Shown: in pieces, positions 12,090-24,672 of the stretch | Layout of the letters: each line of letters starts with the position of its first letter | Position numbering within the stretch: the stretch's first letter is position 1 | NCBI RefSeq assembly: GCF_008831285.2 | Contig: NC_045146.1 | Coordinates: 2,196,001 to 2,260,000 of the forward strand | From: Nymphaea colorata | Taxonomy: Eukaryota > Streptophyta > Magnoliopsida > Nymphaeales > Nymphaeaceae | Direction of reading: 5' to 3' | DNA: 64,000 bases | Position numbers and translations under genes: made by a program | The notes under the pieces: model-generated | What the model was told of the DNA's origin: nothing | Databases searched by the model: none | What the model saw: only the letters and a program-made list of their open reading frames with translations

Positions 12090-12206
12090 TGTGGGTAGTG
12101 GACCTAGTGGTTATCTCCTTGTGTTCGTGGGTAGTAGACCTAGTTGTTATCTCCTTGTGTTTGTGGGTAGGGTTGCGTGCATCTCCTTGTGTTTGTGGGT
12201 AGGGTT
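12090..12206 (+). repeat. minisatellite just after the FT stop codon
   Basis: About four imperfect units of 32-37 bp, each built from GTGGGTAG, a variable middle, and ATCTCCTTGTGTT. It starts within 10 bases of the stop codon, so it very likely lies in the FT 3' UTR. Confidence 0.8.
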
Positions 12207-13282
12207 GCGTGATCGCTCCAGTAGTATATGTCCTGTACCTATGTGAAATGCATTCTGGATTTTTATTAATTAACCTTAGAGAGGTGACCTGCATTATTTG
12301 TTTTTACAAGTCCAAGATGATACTCATGAAGCGGATGCTTCCCTCTACTCTCAGAGTTCAGGATTATTTTGGGGTGGCAAACTTGGTTATATGGACCATA
12401 TTGGTCCACTAATTTTTTGCGTGCCAGCATGGTTACATCGAAAATACATCCGTTCACAAAAAAAAACTTTTTGAAAAGAAAAAAATCAAAATAAAAAAAG
12501 TAAAAAGACTATAAATGACATATTTAAAAAAAATACTAAAATATCTCCCTACTCTTACTACGTATGTAGGTTGCATGACCATAATGGCGCACACAACTCA
12601 ATCTACCTGGGTGGCTTTGGGGCTACCATTTGCAGTCTAGAGAAGAAGTACCATTTGCAGTCTAGAGAAGTACACTTTTGTGTGTCAAACCAAGATATGT
12701 TATTTATGTGCCATCCAACTCAACCAGCTATGCTACACTCCTTAGGGTATAGGTCCAAAGAATTGGACTTCTCTGGTTAAATCATGTGCATTCAAAATAT
12801 TCACATAGATATAGGGAGAAGTGTTTGGTGTCCAAATGAAGAAGATACAGTTAAATAGCAAGAACAATAATGCAATTGTGCTTGGTTATTGAGCTAAGAG
12901 TTCCAACCACTGAGTTGTTGTTGCCTAGCAGACAAGTTGCTAGCTCCAATATTATCCACCTTCTGATCCCATGTTTAATTGCTGTTTTAGAATATGTTCC
13001 TGGCACCACACACCCTCAAACAGTAGCAGAACTGCCAATAAATCCAGGGGGATAGACTAACATTTTTACAAATTTTATAAACTGGGCCTGTTTTTATTCT
13101 CAACAAAACTTAAGAGAAGCATGCATCCAGGTCTTTAATTTCAGTATATATATATATATATAGGAAATGAATTAAGTATTAAGGCATGTTTGAGCTATAA
13201 ATTGTCTCATTTGATCATTCCAATGCTCAAACTTGTTCGTGTTTAATTGTCATGGTCCAACTAAGCTCAGCTAAACTTAACA
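12207..13282. other. FT 3' flank, no gene recognised
   Basis: Only short chance frames. An A-rich stretch at 12456-12545 and a short (TA)n at 13147-13162 are the only notable features. Confidence 0.5.
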
Positions 13283-13450
13283 TGGCAGTGGCGGGTTCAG
13301 GAATTTAAAAAACTAACAAACCTTAATGAGCACCGCTATATATAAATTAATTAGCAAATCTTTTAAGATACTAATATAAAAATAAAGAGTTTCGTGGGGC
13401 TGGTGTTGGCAACTGCCCCACCTGCCCATATATGGCTGGGCCACTCTATC
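13283..13450. mobile_element. possible degenerate GTGGCGG-type TIR element
   Basis: The left part reads GCAGTGGCGGGTTCAGGAATTT and the right part has GCCCACCTGCCC...GGCTGGGCCACT. This resembles the GGCGGAG-type ends seen at 1303 and 23271, but the ends are poor and no target duplication was found. Confidence 0.3.
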
Positions 13451-13475
13451 ATGGTACGTACCAAAGATGATGTTA

Positions 13476-13548
13476 TCCGAATCTTGACAACCTAGGGTTT
13501 CATGTATCAGATGATCTTGTCCGAATCTTGACAGCCTAGGGTTTCATG
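13476..13548. repeat. short direct repeat, 29 bp twice
   Basis: TCCGAATCTTGACA(A/G)CCTAGGGTTTCATG occurs at about 13476-13504 and 13520-13548 with a single difference. Confidence 0.8.
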
Positions 13549-13883
13549 GCGAAGGAAAGAGAATTGACAGCCTCTTGTCCTATTAGAACCCACGTATCTC
13601 CTTAGACTTCCCAACATGTCCAGCAACCATTTTTGAAGTTTGAAAAGGGAGGAGGATGATTCTTTTGGGGACATTGACAGAGGAAGGCTGTAATTTCTTT
13701 GGGGAACACTGATAGACAATGGACGCAATTTGAAGGAAGGGCACTGCTTATCATATTTGATAGCAAGATCATGTTGTCGCCTAGTGGATATGAAGGAAAT
13801 TTTCTACAAAGGAAAACATCATTAGCATCGACGCAGTTGTTATAGCACTTATTTCTAGATGAGTCGATCGTCAGCCTTCTCAT
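13520..13883 (-). repeat. degenerate repeat relic, family A copy 2
   Basis: The minus strand shares a diverged block (about 13550-13700) with 960-1115 on the + strand. It holds open frames of 73-93 codons, one with a segment CRKFPSYPLGDN, which is not enough to name a protein family. It is interpreted as an old dispersed repeat. Confidence 0.35.
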
Positions 13884-14389
13884 TGTTCAATAGAGAAGAA
13901 GATATTGATGCCTGTGGCGAAGCCAAATATATAATTCAAGGCAAGGGGCAACATTACATAGTAAAGTGCAAAAAAAATTAGTTATACATAACTATACGTC
14001 AAACCAAGTATTATGATTGACAATATATAAAATGTGAAACTAAGATTGACATGATTCTTAATACTAATATGCATGTTTCGGGTGAATGGGAGAGACCCGC
14101 ACCACCTGACTGACCGTGAGAGGCCAAAACTCCTCTTCTTCCTCTTACTTCTGACGTCCAGCTGCATTGAGACTTGGGTGAACTTTCCGTTGCTCCCTTC
14201 AACTCAAGAGCAGCATATGCTCCTCGGAACTACAATATTTCTGTTTTCATCAAAATTCAAGTAATCAAAAACATGCATTCAAAGATACTTTAAATGTTTC
14301 TTCTTTCCTTAAATCAGTTTTTATTTATTTTCCATTGGGGCAGTGTTGTGGTGGGCGAATAAAACAAGGAGCAGCTAGGAAGTACAACT

Positions 14390-14855
14390 GATGGATGTCA
14401 ATGGATTGAGTTCCGACCAGATGCACCCTTTACCAAATATGATTTAAACGATGTTAATTTGCATTAGAGTACGAATTAAGAAAAGTCATGTACCATATTC
14501 AAATGTGATTTTTAAATGCGTAATCTGAATATGATCCTAGTCCGATTTTGATTTTCACAATGTATATATGAATCCGAAATCTGACTTTCAAATATACAAC
14601 TAAATCAGAACTGCATCTTGATGTGTTAGAAATCAAAATTCAAAATATATAAATATTAACCTCAAATTAAATCTGAACCAAATCCAACTGGATATTTGTT
14701 TTATACCAAACCAAATTCTGAATTTGATGGGATGTTGTTTCTTAAATTTGAATCTAATTGGATTTCTTAATCAAATGTTTTTTTTTTTTTCTATCTGATT
14801 TTTTAATCGGTTCAGTCTGGCGTGTGATCTAATCCAATCCAATGACGTCCCTATT
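14390..14855. mobile_element. MITE (GGATGTCAATGGATTG family), interrupted at its right end
   Basis: The left end TGATGGATGTCAATGGATTG pairs with the right end CAATCCAATGACGTCCCTA as terminal inverted repeats. The copia element at 14852-21211 inserted inside the final GTCCC of the right repeat: GTCCC reappears at 21212 after the copia element and is followed by TA. The interior shares words with the element at 3785. The superfamily is not certain. Confidence 0.6.
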
Positions 14856-15089
14856 AAGAGAGGAAGATTCTCGAGTAAGGCTTGTTTGAGTCTATTTTAA
14901 GAAATAAGTGAAGTACAGCTGTACTCCACTAAGTATCTCGAAGGCTCTCATATATAAGAGTCCACTGTAGCACCATCATCATTTATTGAATAGACAAAAA
15001 ACCCTTCTTATTCTCTATGCAAGTATTACCCTTTCTTCTTTTGTTCTTCGTTCTTTACTCTTGAGTTTTGCAAGTCTGCATTCATAAGA
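14852..15089 (+). repeat. 5' LTR of old copia element
   Basis: 238 bp, aligning along its length with 20966-21211 with many substitutions and small indels. It begins TATTAAGAG where the 3' LTR begins TGGCAAGAG, so the usual TG start is mutated. Confidence 0.9.
14951..14958 (+). promoter_or_regulatory. LTR TATA box
   Basis: TATATAAG in the middle of the 5' LTR, also present in the 3' LTR at 21074-21081. It is the likely former core promoter of the element. Confidence 0.6.
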
Positions 15090-15101
15090 TGATATCAGAG
15101 C
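15090..15101 (+). other. primer binding site (initiator Met-tRNA type)
   Basis: TGATATCAGAGC directly follows the LTR and differs by one base from the usual copia primer site TGGTATCAGAGC. Confidence 0.85.
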
Positions 15102-16827
15102 CATAATCGAGTGGTGATCTACCTCAAGATTTGTTCACAAAGAAGAACGAAATATGTGTTGCTATCGTCTACAAATCTAAGTTCCAACACAAATGAGAGC
15201 ATGAATGTGAAGACTGTTATGAAGGAACCTAATCCAAGGCTCAAGATCATGGCAACACCATTCAAATTATGTCGTGTGGGCAAAGTCAGCAAGCTTATAC
15301 TTGTGCGGTAAGTCCAAAATGAGATACATCAATGGAAAAGTCACTGCTCCACCCAAGACTTGTGAAGAATGGGAGGCAAACAACCGGATTGTGATGCCTT
15401 GGCTGCTGAACTCAATGGAGTGTACAATCGCTAAAGTTTTTCTGTTCACGGAGTTGGTGGAGGAGCTATGAGACTCCTCACCCAAGATATACGGTGAGAA
15501 GTGAAATTTTGCTCGGGTTTGATTGGGAAAATCATCAAAGGACATCAGTCATTTCACCTATACCTAAGTAGCTTCAAAGGAATGTGGACGAGCTTCCTCA
15601 ACATTGCACTCAAGCCTCTAACCAGGTGACTCTTTTCCAAAATTCATTTCATGTCTCCAACATCATGTCACGTCATGTCATGTCATGTCACAAGCAAAGT
15701 CCTATTGCTATGTAAGTGCTTAAGAAAAGTATGAGCTAATTTAAACAAAATGGTATGAACCATTTTTTGGTCTCGTAAGCAAAAATGGCATACAATTTCA
15801 ATTGATGATTTCCTTTCCATCAAACCTTCCATGACCCCACATCTAAATGTCATCAAACAACACTTGGAAGAAGACAAAGTCTTCAAACTACTGGCTGAAT
15901 TAGGACAAGTTTTTGAGAGCCTACGCAATCAAATCTTGATGACATATCCTTTACCTTCCTTCAATAGTATATGTTCCATCATTTGGCGTGAGGAGACTAG
16001 AAAAATGTTAATGCAAGAAGATGATTCTAAATCGAAGCATGATCCTACGCCAACTCATGATAGAGTTGTCTTTAAAACTGAATTGAAAGGGGATCTACAT
16101 TCAAATGTGCATGACACAGAAAAGCTCAAGGAAAGATAGCAAGTAAAGTGTACCTATTGCAAAGAATCTGGTCACACAAGAGATTGATGCCAGACTATTC
16201 ATAAACAACCGAGCAAAGGTAAAGGTCAAAGGCTCATGAACCCAAGAGAGGGCTACTGAAACAGGTAACTGAGTCCAACCTTGCAATATTTGCTTAACCA
16301 AAGGGTAAAGAGAAAGGTAGTCCTAGAACTTTCCTCGCAAATTTATGTCCTAACAAATGGATCATAAATAGTGGTACTACAAATCATATAATGGGTGATG
16401 TTAATCGATTAGTTGATATACAAGCATGCAAAAAATCTCCATGAGATTATTGATGGTTCCTTTCTTTTATAGAAAGTTGTGAAAATTTGCATTTTACTAA
16501 GAAGCATCTAGTGAATGATATTTTGCATGTCTTGAGATCCTTTATTAGCTTTATATTTGTAAGTAGATTGACGCATGAATTGAATTGGTATGTTGTGTTC
16601 TCCAAGAACAAAGTGATACTACTAGACATCAACAGTCTGATAACGATTGGTAAGGGAGTCGAATAAAATGGACTTTACGCTATCAAAATTTGTTGCAAGT
16701 TAGCATTTTTTTCTACTGTATTCAATAAAGAGCACATCTTTGGCATTGTCGAATGGGTCATCCTTCAAATAATGTCCTCAAGACTATGTTTCTTACTTTG
16801 AAAGTAGCTGAGTTGAATTGTGAGGAT

Positions 16828-18317
16828 GGAACATGATTTTTAATGCTTTCAAGAGCCTTATTTCATATTCTCATTGGGCAAGACTAGTGAGAAAGAAATA
16901 TCTTTCAAATGATAGTCTATGAACATATAAAAGAAATGGCTCTAATTCATGGGGATGGAAAAATATTTTATGGGGATGGGATGAAGTGGGGGCACTTTCT
17001 ATGCTGAAAGTTAGGATATGGAAATCACATCCGAGCATGGGTGTACAATAGAGGTTGGGGCATAATGGCTTATATCGTTGGGAGGAGATACCTGCGATAG
17101 GTAAAGCCCCTTTTTAATATCCATGCTTCTCGATCAGGTGCAATATATCCTTTGTAGTTAAGGAACAAAGTGAATAATTCTTGGGTTAATCATGTCTTTG
17201 GGAACATGTCATTATTAGTACGATGTAACAAACTATGGTGAGATTCTATGGAAGCTCATAAGATGACCAGAACTAAGATCTATATTCAAGTGTAGGTAGC
17301 ATGAGGAGCATTGGCATCTTCAAATATGGAATGGCTATTGAGGGTCAATTATGTACTCAAGATCATCTCAAAAGATTTGGTATTGGTTAATAGATGTTAT
17401 TTGTGTAAGACAACATCAGAAACAAAGTTTAATATTATGTGGGAATACCAAGAGGTGGCCAAAATTTGAAAAAATTTAATGCATAGATTTAATGTGTCAA
17501 TAACTCAAGTCAGATCCATCAAAGATATGCTTTTATGGTGGTAGCTTAGGAGATTCAGACAAAAAATAGATTAAAGATGGGTGGAGAATAATGCTCCCAG
17601 TGATAGTTTAAAACATTTGGAAAAGCAAAAATCTATGTGTGCATTTTGAGGAAAATTTCACGGAAGCAAAGATTCTTCTACGGATTTTTGGAACGATCTG
17701 AAAAGCATCCTATGTGCTCAAAAGGGATCCGAGAGATATTCAAATATGATGATTTTGTGATTCAGAACTTACATTTGGCTAGATCCATGGCCATTTTTTG
17801 GGTTTCAATGTAAGATTGTGCGAATGGTTTGTCTAGATTATAGAACATCCCAATCAATAAGTTTTTAAATTAAAGAAAATGATATACAATGATGATTAAT
17901 GGGGAAATGAATGGTTGGTAAACAATACAGGTGAGACATTGAAGACATGTTGATCTATCTGAGCCATTGTCATCTATTCCAAAAGTTCGAGTGTACTTGA
18001 TCTGTGGGCTTTGGCAATGAAGAAAAATACTAAGGAAAATTATTCGAATCCATTCTTGCAATGGTCAAGCATATAGAAATGAACAATTTTGGTAAGCATT
18101 GTCTTCAAGAACTGTAATCCTTCTATAAATGTTTTGGAGTTGACTTATAACCTATTTAAATTGAATAGCTTCAAAATTTGGAATGTCCCATGATGATTTC
18201 TGTTTGCATGGCCTATCTACTTAGTCTTCAAAGGAATGAGTCAATTTTTTTCTATCCACATTCTTTTCTTTTTTTTAATAAAGGGAGGGGAACCCTACAC
18301 TCCAACAGGTTGCAATG
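16828..18317 (+). mobile_element. 3'-end LINE (L1-type) fragment nested in the copia element
   Basis: The insertion is flanked by the 13-bp direct repeat GAATTGTGAGGAT (16815-16827 and 18318-18330). It splits the copia pre-integrase/integrase region, which resumes with NCEDCTLAK. Conceptual translation gives pieces typical of the C-terminal part of plant LINE reverse transcriptases: KKYLSN..., a CYLC cysteine pair followed by ETK near 17395, and WW then FR near 17540. The end has a T-rich stretch and AATAAAGGGAGGGGAACCC, like plant LINE 3' ends, though without a clean poly(A). It is 5'-truncated and full of stops. Confidence 0.75.
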
Positions 18318-20954
18318 GAATTGTGAGGATTGTACCTTAGCAAAGATGTCGAGATTGCCATTTTCTAAATCAGGAAAAGTCAGTGAATATAAGATCTTGT
18401 ACACATAGATGTGTGAGGTCATGCTAATGGTATCATGGACATATTATAAGTACTTTTTAAGTTTCAATCACGAGCCACCTAGGTGTACTTCATAAATAAA
18501 AAGAATGAAGTGCTTGTGTTTTTCAAGTAGTTTGTCCAATTTGTAGATGTGCAATTCAATAAAAGAATTAAAACACTTAAATCTGATAATATGAGAGAGT
18601 TCATAAATATTGAGATGAATAACTTTTGTAATGAAAAAGACATTTTATGACAAACTACCTATATTAGAACTCCTCAACAAAACGGTGAGTGTAAGGGACA
18701 GAATAGGCATCTCTTAAATGTAGCTAGATCTATCGTGATACATATGAATATACCTGATTATTTTTGGATGAAGAAATTGCTTGTGCCTGTTATGTCAGAA
18801 ATAGAATAACTAGTATAAAACTGAATTGGAAATGTCCTCTAAAAATAGTGAATGAAAACTCAATTCAAGTAAAACACTTCAAAGTGTTTAGATGTACATG
18901 TTATGTACATATCCAAGAGCAAGTCAAAAACAAACTTGAGTAAAGAGTTATTAAATGTATATTTTTTAGATATTATGTTAGTAAGAATGGATATAAATGT
19001 ATGAAAGTTGACTACAAAAAGGTACGCAATTCCAGAGATATGAAGTTTATAGAGGAGGAGCTCTACCTTACACAACCAGTGCACAATGTTGTCAATCAAG
19101 GGGAGAAAGCAAGAGTAACTTTACCTATAATCAATGAAAATGAAATTGTTAATATGCAAGATTTGACAAAGCAAATCTAATAGTGAAGATCATTAGGCAG
19201 AGAGAAACTTACTGAGAAACAACATTAAGGTAGGACCAGCTGCTAATCAGAATATTCAATCAAATCAAAAAAAAGTTTTCAAAGACAATTAGATCTCCAA
19301 CCCACTTAAAGGACTTCTATATTTAATATGCATAGAAGCAGGTCCAGCATTCTATAGTACAGTACATTTGAAGTGAATGAATGTCTAAAATGTACAAATT
19401 CTATCTATCTAGAATCTATGTTGAAAGCGAACATTAGAATTATCAATATGTAGTGAAAGAAGAGAAGTGGTGTAGAGCAATAAAAGAATAGCTATAAGCT
19501 CTTAAGAAAAATAGAATATGGGAAGTGGTAAGTCTACTAGAAAGAAAAATGGCTCAAGGATGCCGATGAACGTACAAAATTAAATATAAAAATAAAGGGA
19601 AAGTTGAAATACATAAAGTAAGATTGACATCCAAGGGCTACATACAAGTGCATGGGGTAGATTACTATGAAACATTTGTCCCAGTAGCAAAGATGAGTTC
19701 CATATGAGTATTACTATTAATTGCTGCCATGAAAAAAAAATGGCAATTATATCAGTTAGGCATAAAGAAAGCATTCCTCCATAGAGATTTATATGAAGAA
19801 ATATGTAGATATAGATATACCCCTAGTCTTGTAGTCTAATCTAAGACATAGGTAGAAAAACCACATGTATGTAAGCTAAAAGAATCACTATATGGCTTGA
19901 GTGAGTCACCTAGAGAGTGGTTTTCAAAACTAAGTTACAAGCTTATTGAATGAGGATTTAAGATGAGTGTTGCTGATAACTTTATATTCACTTCAATCAA
20001 CAGCAAATGAAGTGCAATAATAGTTGTCTACGAAGATGACATCATCTTGACTAGCAGCAATATGAAACTCATAAATCAAACCAAGAATTTTTGAAAATAC
20101 ACTTTGAGATCAAAGATTGGGGTACTCTTTACTATCTTTTGGGATTAGAAGAGGGGTTTTCATATGCCAAAGAAAATATATCTTGGATCTGGTGAAAGAT
20201 ACAAGTACGACTGGTGGTAAAAGAGCAGAAACTCTTGTGGACTTCGATACAAAAATGTTAAAAGAAGAGAGAGATATTTTAAAAGACAACAACAGTTGTG
20301 AAAGGTTGATAGGTAAACTAATATATCTTACTGCAACCAGACTAGATATAATATATCCAATCAACCTACTTAGTCAGTTTATGCACTGTCCTAGGAGACC
20401 ATACTGAGAGGCAGCACATAGGCTTTTAAATTACTTGAAAAAAACCTCAAGTAAAGGATTATTTATGAAAAGAAATGGACAAACAAAAATAATTGGGTTT
20501 GTAGATGTTGATTGGTTGGGGACCCAAATGGTAGGAGGTCAATTTTCGGCTATTGTTGTTTCATATGTGAGAACATAATATCATGGAAAAGTTAAAAAAA
20601 AAAAAAAAAGAATGTGGTTGCATGGTCAACTGTGGAATCAATATATAAGTCCATATCCTTAGCAGTCTATGAATTAATGCGGCTGAACTACTTTCTTAGT
20701 GATATGGGTGTTCAAATCGCTAAGGTTGTAGAACTAAAAAGCAGCAATATATATAGAAAAACAATCCAGTTTTTACGAAATGACAAAACATATTGAAGTA
20801 GATTGTCACTTCATTAAAGAAAAAATACAATTTGGTATAATCAACAGTACTCATGTCACCAGCAATCAATATTTAGATTGACCAAGGCAATGAGCAAGGA
20901 AGACTTTAACAGAATAACCTGCAAGTTGCGCCTACAAGATATAAGAGAACCAAC

Positions 20955-20965
20955 TTGAGGGAGAG
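20955..20965 (+). other. polypurine tract of old copia element
   Basis: TTGAGGGAGAG lies immediately before the 3' LTR, the standard position for plus-strand priming. Confidence 0.75.
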
Positions 20966-21211
20966 TGGCAAGAGAGGAAGCTTCTCAAGCAAGGCTCATT
21001 AGAGTCAGTTAAAATCTATTTTAAAAATAAGTGATGTACAATTGTATTTCACTAAGTATCTCAAAGGTACTCATATATAAGAGTCCGTTGTAGTACCATC
21101 ATCATGATTGAATAGAAAGAAAACCCTTCTTGTTCTCTACACAGGTACTCCCCTTTCTTCTTCTGGTTTTCATTCTTCACTCTTGAGTTTCACAAGTCTG
21201 CATTGATAACA
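20966..21211 (+). repeat. 3' LTR of old copia element
   Basis: 246 bp, begins TGGCAAGAG and ends TTGATAACA, then the TSD copy GTCCC. It retains canonical TG...CA ends. Confidence 0.9.
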
Positions 21212-21216
21212 GTCCC

Positions 21217-23261
21217 TACTCAACATTTTCAAAACCTAGAGAGTTAAGATTTGTTCCATGTCTAAAAAAAAAAAAAAAACCCATGTTGAAGAACTCCTCC
21301 CTCTCTGACCACAAACATCGTATTATTTTGGCATATCACAGGATACTAGAGCACATGAATTCTATTGGGAAGACATTAACAATATTCCCGAGACACTAGA
21401 TGCCAAACAACTCTGTTCATACATATGTTATACCTCCTTAACTTTTCCATAATATTTAAAGTTCTTGACTAAATTCCCAATTTTGCTTTCTAAAGGTGAC
21501 AAGCACTGCCAGTCTCAATGCAAGAAAAGTTGGCCTAATAAACTTTATCCTATGAACCTAAGCTCATATTTGTAAGTCTTCCAGATGAGTAGGAAAAGTA
21601 TTTCATTCTATCGTTTGACTGATAGCCGAAGCCTCACTCTTTCTCTCATCCCCAGAGTATCAAGGCTGCTTTCAATGTCTTGTGGTGACACCAATGCTAT
21701 ACTTCAACTTGCATATCAGTGTCACTCTTTTGCAGTACAGAGAGTTTATAACATGGGAGCTCAAAACGTTGACTAGCTGCCTACCAGCCCCCTCCCATCT
21801 GTTGCACCAATCCCCTTGGGGATATATCTATAAATGTTGTTCACAATCTCTACTATAAGAAAAGTGAGATTTCTATAAAGTCCTCTTTTGAAACAACAGT
21901 TGCAAAACTTAATTTCCTAATTTTTAATGGCATGCTTGGCAAGATTGTTTGAATTTTAATTTCTTTTTTCTTAATGTACTATCATACAACATAACAAGCA
22001 ATCTCTCGATAGGAGTAGTCGATAAGCACTAACCCCAGTGGAAAGGTGGTAATTACGTATGTTGTCATAATTAGCAAGTGCTCAAGAGACTGTTCAACTG
22101 GTTCCAAGGAAGCCTATTCTCCAAGAAAGAATCTTTGTGCTTAGACACAGCTAGTGAGGCACAACTAAGGCATGGTAATTGCTGGTTGAAAACTATTCTC
22201 CAAGAGATAGCTCATTGGCTGACAATAGGAGCAGGTCATTGCAACAATCTCAGTGAAGCAGACCTCGCAGCAAAAGGGCACAAAACAAGTTGAATCTATT
22301 AAATGAGTAAATCTAGTATTTGAAGAGGCAGCTTAGAGAAGGAGAGTAAAGATTGATTTAAGAGAAAGAACTCTGCCAAGAAGAAGAGCAGCATAAAGAG
22401 GCCCAATGAAACTAGAGAAAGGTCCACTCAAGCACACAGAAGTGTTTCCCAAGACCACATTTTCAGGCCCACTAGGATTATTAGAACCAGAAAATATGGT
22501 CTGAGTCTTAGTACATGGTTAAGAAGCCTGAATGGATGCCAACGAGCACCTCATGAATGATTTTGGTGTTTACTAGAAAAGATGACAAACCAGAAATACC
22601 AATTTACTCCTTGCAAGTTGAACACTTGCTATCTTTTAGATACCCGATTTGGCACAAGGCCAGCGGGCCGCTACAACATTATGGCAAGAGAGGCACAAAC
22701 CCAGGAATATCTAAAAAGGATTTCTAATCCTTAACTTTTGGAAGAATCCTTCATCAGTAATTTGTGAATGGCACTTGCAAAGTGGAACGAGCTCGAAACC
22801 TTTATTGCAGAGCAAAGCTGAACGAACAATATTTACTTAATTGATTTTTGCCTTATTGGAACTTGTTGGCCTGAAATCCAACTCAACGACCAGGTGGGGC
22901 TAAACTCTTGTTGGCACATAGACTGTTTAATTATAGTTATAAATCTAGTGCTTGATGTGCGCATTACTCCTTGAAAAAACTACTGCTCTTCGTTGATGTC
23001 ACCTGATCACCAAGATCGCATTTGCATACTCCCAGAAAAGGAGGAGTTCGTCATGGTGTTCCTTTTGTGATGGCTATTCCTTCAATACTTGGGAATTCAG
23101 GAGATGCTCTATGCCTGAACTCAGGTTCGCAGAAGTTTATCATAGTTACAAAAAATCTTTCATTGGCTACAATGAAATGAAATCAACGAATTGTCCCTTG
23201 GGGAAGCCATCCAACATGTTCACTTGGAGATTCAGCATAGATTTGAATGGTATCAGCAAGG
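21217..23261. other. intergenic, no gene recognised
   Basis: No supported gene. A 71-codon frame at 22078-22293 ends with SEADLAAKG, faintly like the end of an RNase H domain, but it is too short and isolated to call. Confidence 0.45.
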
Positions 23262-23270
23262 CCTAGTTTC

Positions 23271-23434
23271 AGGGGCGGAGGCAGATGTGGACACGCCTAC
23301 ACAAACGTACAAAAAATGCATATTTTCATATTGATACTTCAGTGTAGTTTTTTTCGTTTACATATCTGTATCCATTAAAAACTCAAAAGTTATACCTAGT
23401 GTCTCTTAGCCAGAATTTTCTGGCTCTGCCCCTA
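23271..23434. mobile_element. 164-bp MITE with perfect 9-bp TSD
   Basis: The ends AGGGGCGGAGGCAG and CTGGCTCTGCCCCTA are imperfect terminal inverted repeats. The flanks carry an identical CCTAGTTTC (23262-23270 and 23435-23443). A 9-bp duplication is typical of Mutator-like elements. It is non-coding. Confidence 0.85.
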
Positions 23435-23443
23435 CCTAGTTTC

Positions 23444-24672
23444 AATAAGTAAGTTTTCAATATTAACTTACTATACCAGCAATAAACCCAATTCAGCTTT
23501 TACATATTTTTGTGAGATATGAGTTCAATTCACCTATGAAAGGATTTGATAGGATCCATGGTAAGGTTTATTATCAGTATTTCGAAGCTGGGTCCAATTC
23601 CGGACCACTCAAATTCGGCAGAGTTCATACACATTCTCCCATTTGACTACAAGAGTCGTCCACCACCCCCCATGGATCAGCCTACGCTACATTATTTCAA
23701 ATTTTAAAGGGCCGTGCACAATGGGAAATGATATCATATCGATGATTCCCCAACACAAAACCATGAAGGGTACAACGTCTGATCATCGTTCATCCGCCGA
23801 GGATGAATCGAATAAAACCACAACCATTGAATTCCTTTACTCCTCACAAAAGAATTTCAACCTCAAGGGGCATATCCTCAGTTTAATTCGGATAAATACT
23901 AATTAGTTCAATGGACTATAAATGGTAGCATGTGCTGACACTCAGTTTAATTCTGATAGGTACTAACTAGTCTTCCGTACTGTGTAAGGGAAAGATGGTA
24001 GCTTTCACCTGCCTCATATCACTTCAACCTCAGATAGGAATTTCAAAGCCATTGGTGCTCCAGAGCAAACAGCATCTATGGCATCGAATGCAACCTGCCA
24101 AATTCCGGGAACTCGTAAAGACAGGAGCCATCCTTTGAAAAATACAATCAACTGTCTGGCGCTTGTCTGTGCTAGCCTCAAATACTTAAATCATGGTTAA
24201 TGTCGATCAACCAATCGCAAAATCCTCTTCAATCTTCGCAACCGACTCTCTCTCTCTCTCTCTCTCCAAACTCACGGAACCATTATGCCTTTCAGAATGC
24301 AACAACCAACAACAACGTTGATAGAAATCAAAAATGAATTACTAGAGAATTTTTCATTGCACAAGATATTATTTCGTGTCCCCGCGTGCAACTCACACAA
24401 TCCTTATCACAGTTTATCGGTCCCCTTCTTATTCTTTTCTTTCCTTTCTTATAGGTCCCAAGGACCATTATAATCAACCAGCCAGACAGAAAAAGAACGA
24501 TTGTAATCATCCCTGCAAACCATAGCAAAAGTATTGTGACACATTTATAACAAATAAAGAAAACCCCCTATACCCAGTAAAGTTACAAAAAAGATCTAGT
24601 AGATTATAATCAAGAATGTACAAGTAGCTCCAGATAACCGAGGAAATTAACTCCCCAGAATTACCAACAGCA
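23444..24672. other. 3' flank of the PUX11-like gene
   Basis: It lies downstream of the minus-strand UBX gene and presumably includes its 3' UTR. A (TC)n run occurs at 24248-24267. No other gene is supported. Confidence 0.45.

Larger units (their letters stand above)
14852..21211 (+). mobile_element. old Ty1/copia LTR retrotransposon, decayed
   Basis: Two diverged LTRs (14852-15089 and 20966-21211), a Met-tRNA-type primer site after the first, a purine tract before the second, and the 5-bp TSD GTCCC (14847-14851, 21212-21216) define a complete insertion. The interior reads in copia order: gag-like segments (15111-16139), a CCHC knuckle with a stop before its last Cys (16149-16190), a decayed protease site (about 16368), an integrase block TPQQNGE (about 18669), reverse transcriptase with YEDD replacing YVDD (20029-20040), and an RNase H end with KHIEVDCHFIKE (about 20785). 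Many stops and frameshifts mean no protein can be made. A LINE fragment interrupts it at 16828-18317. Confidence 0.92.

Noticed and set aside
22078-22293. 71-codon frame ending SEADLAAKG, possible RNase H tail of a retroelement
   Set aside because: One weak motif in a short isolated frame, with no neighbouring retroelement domains in register.
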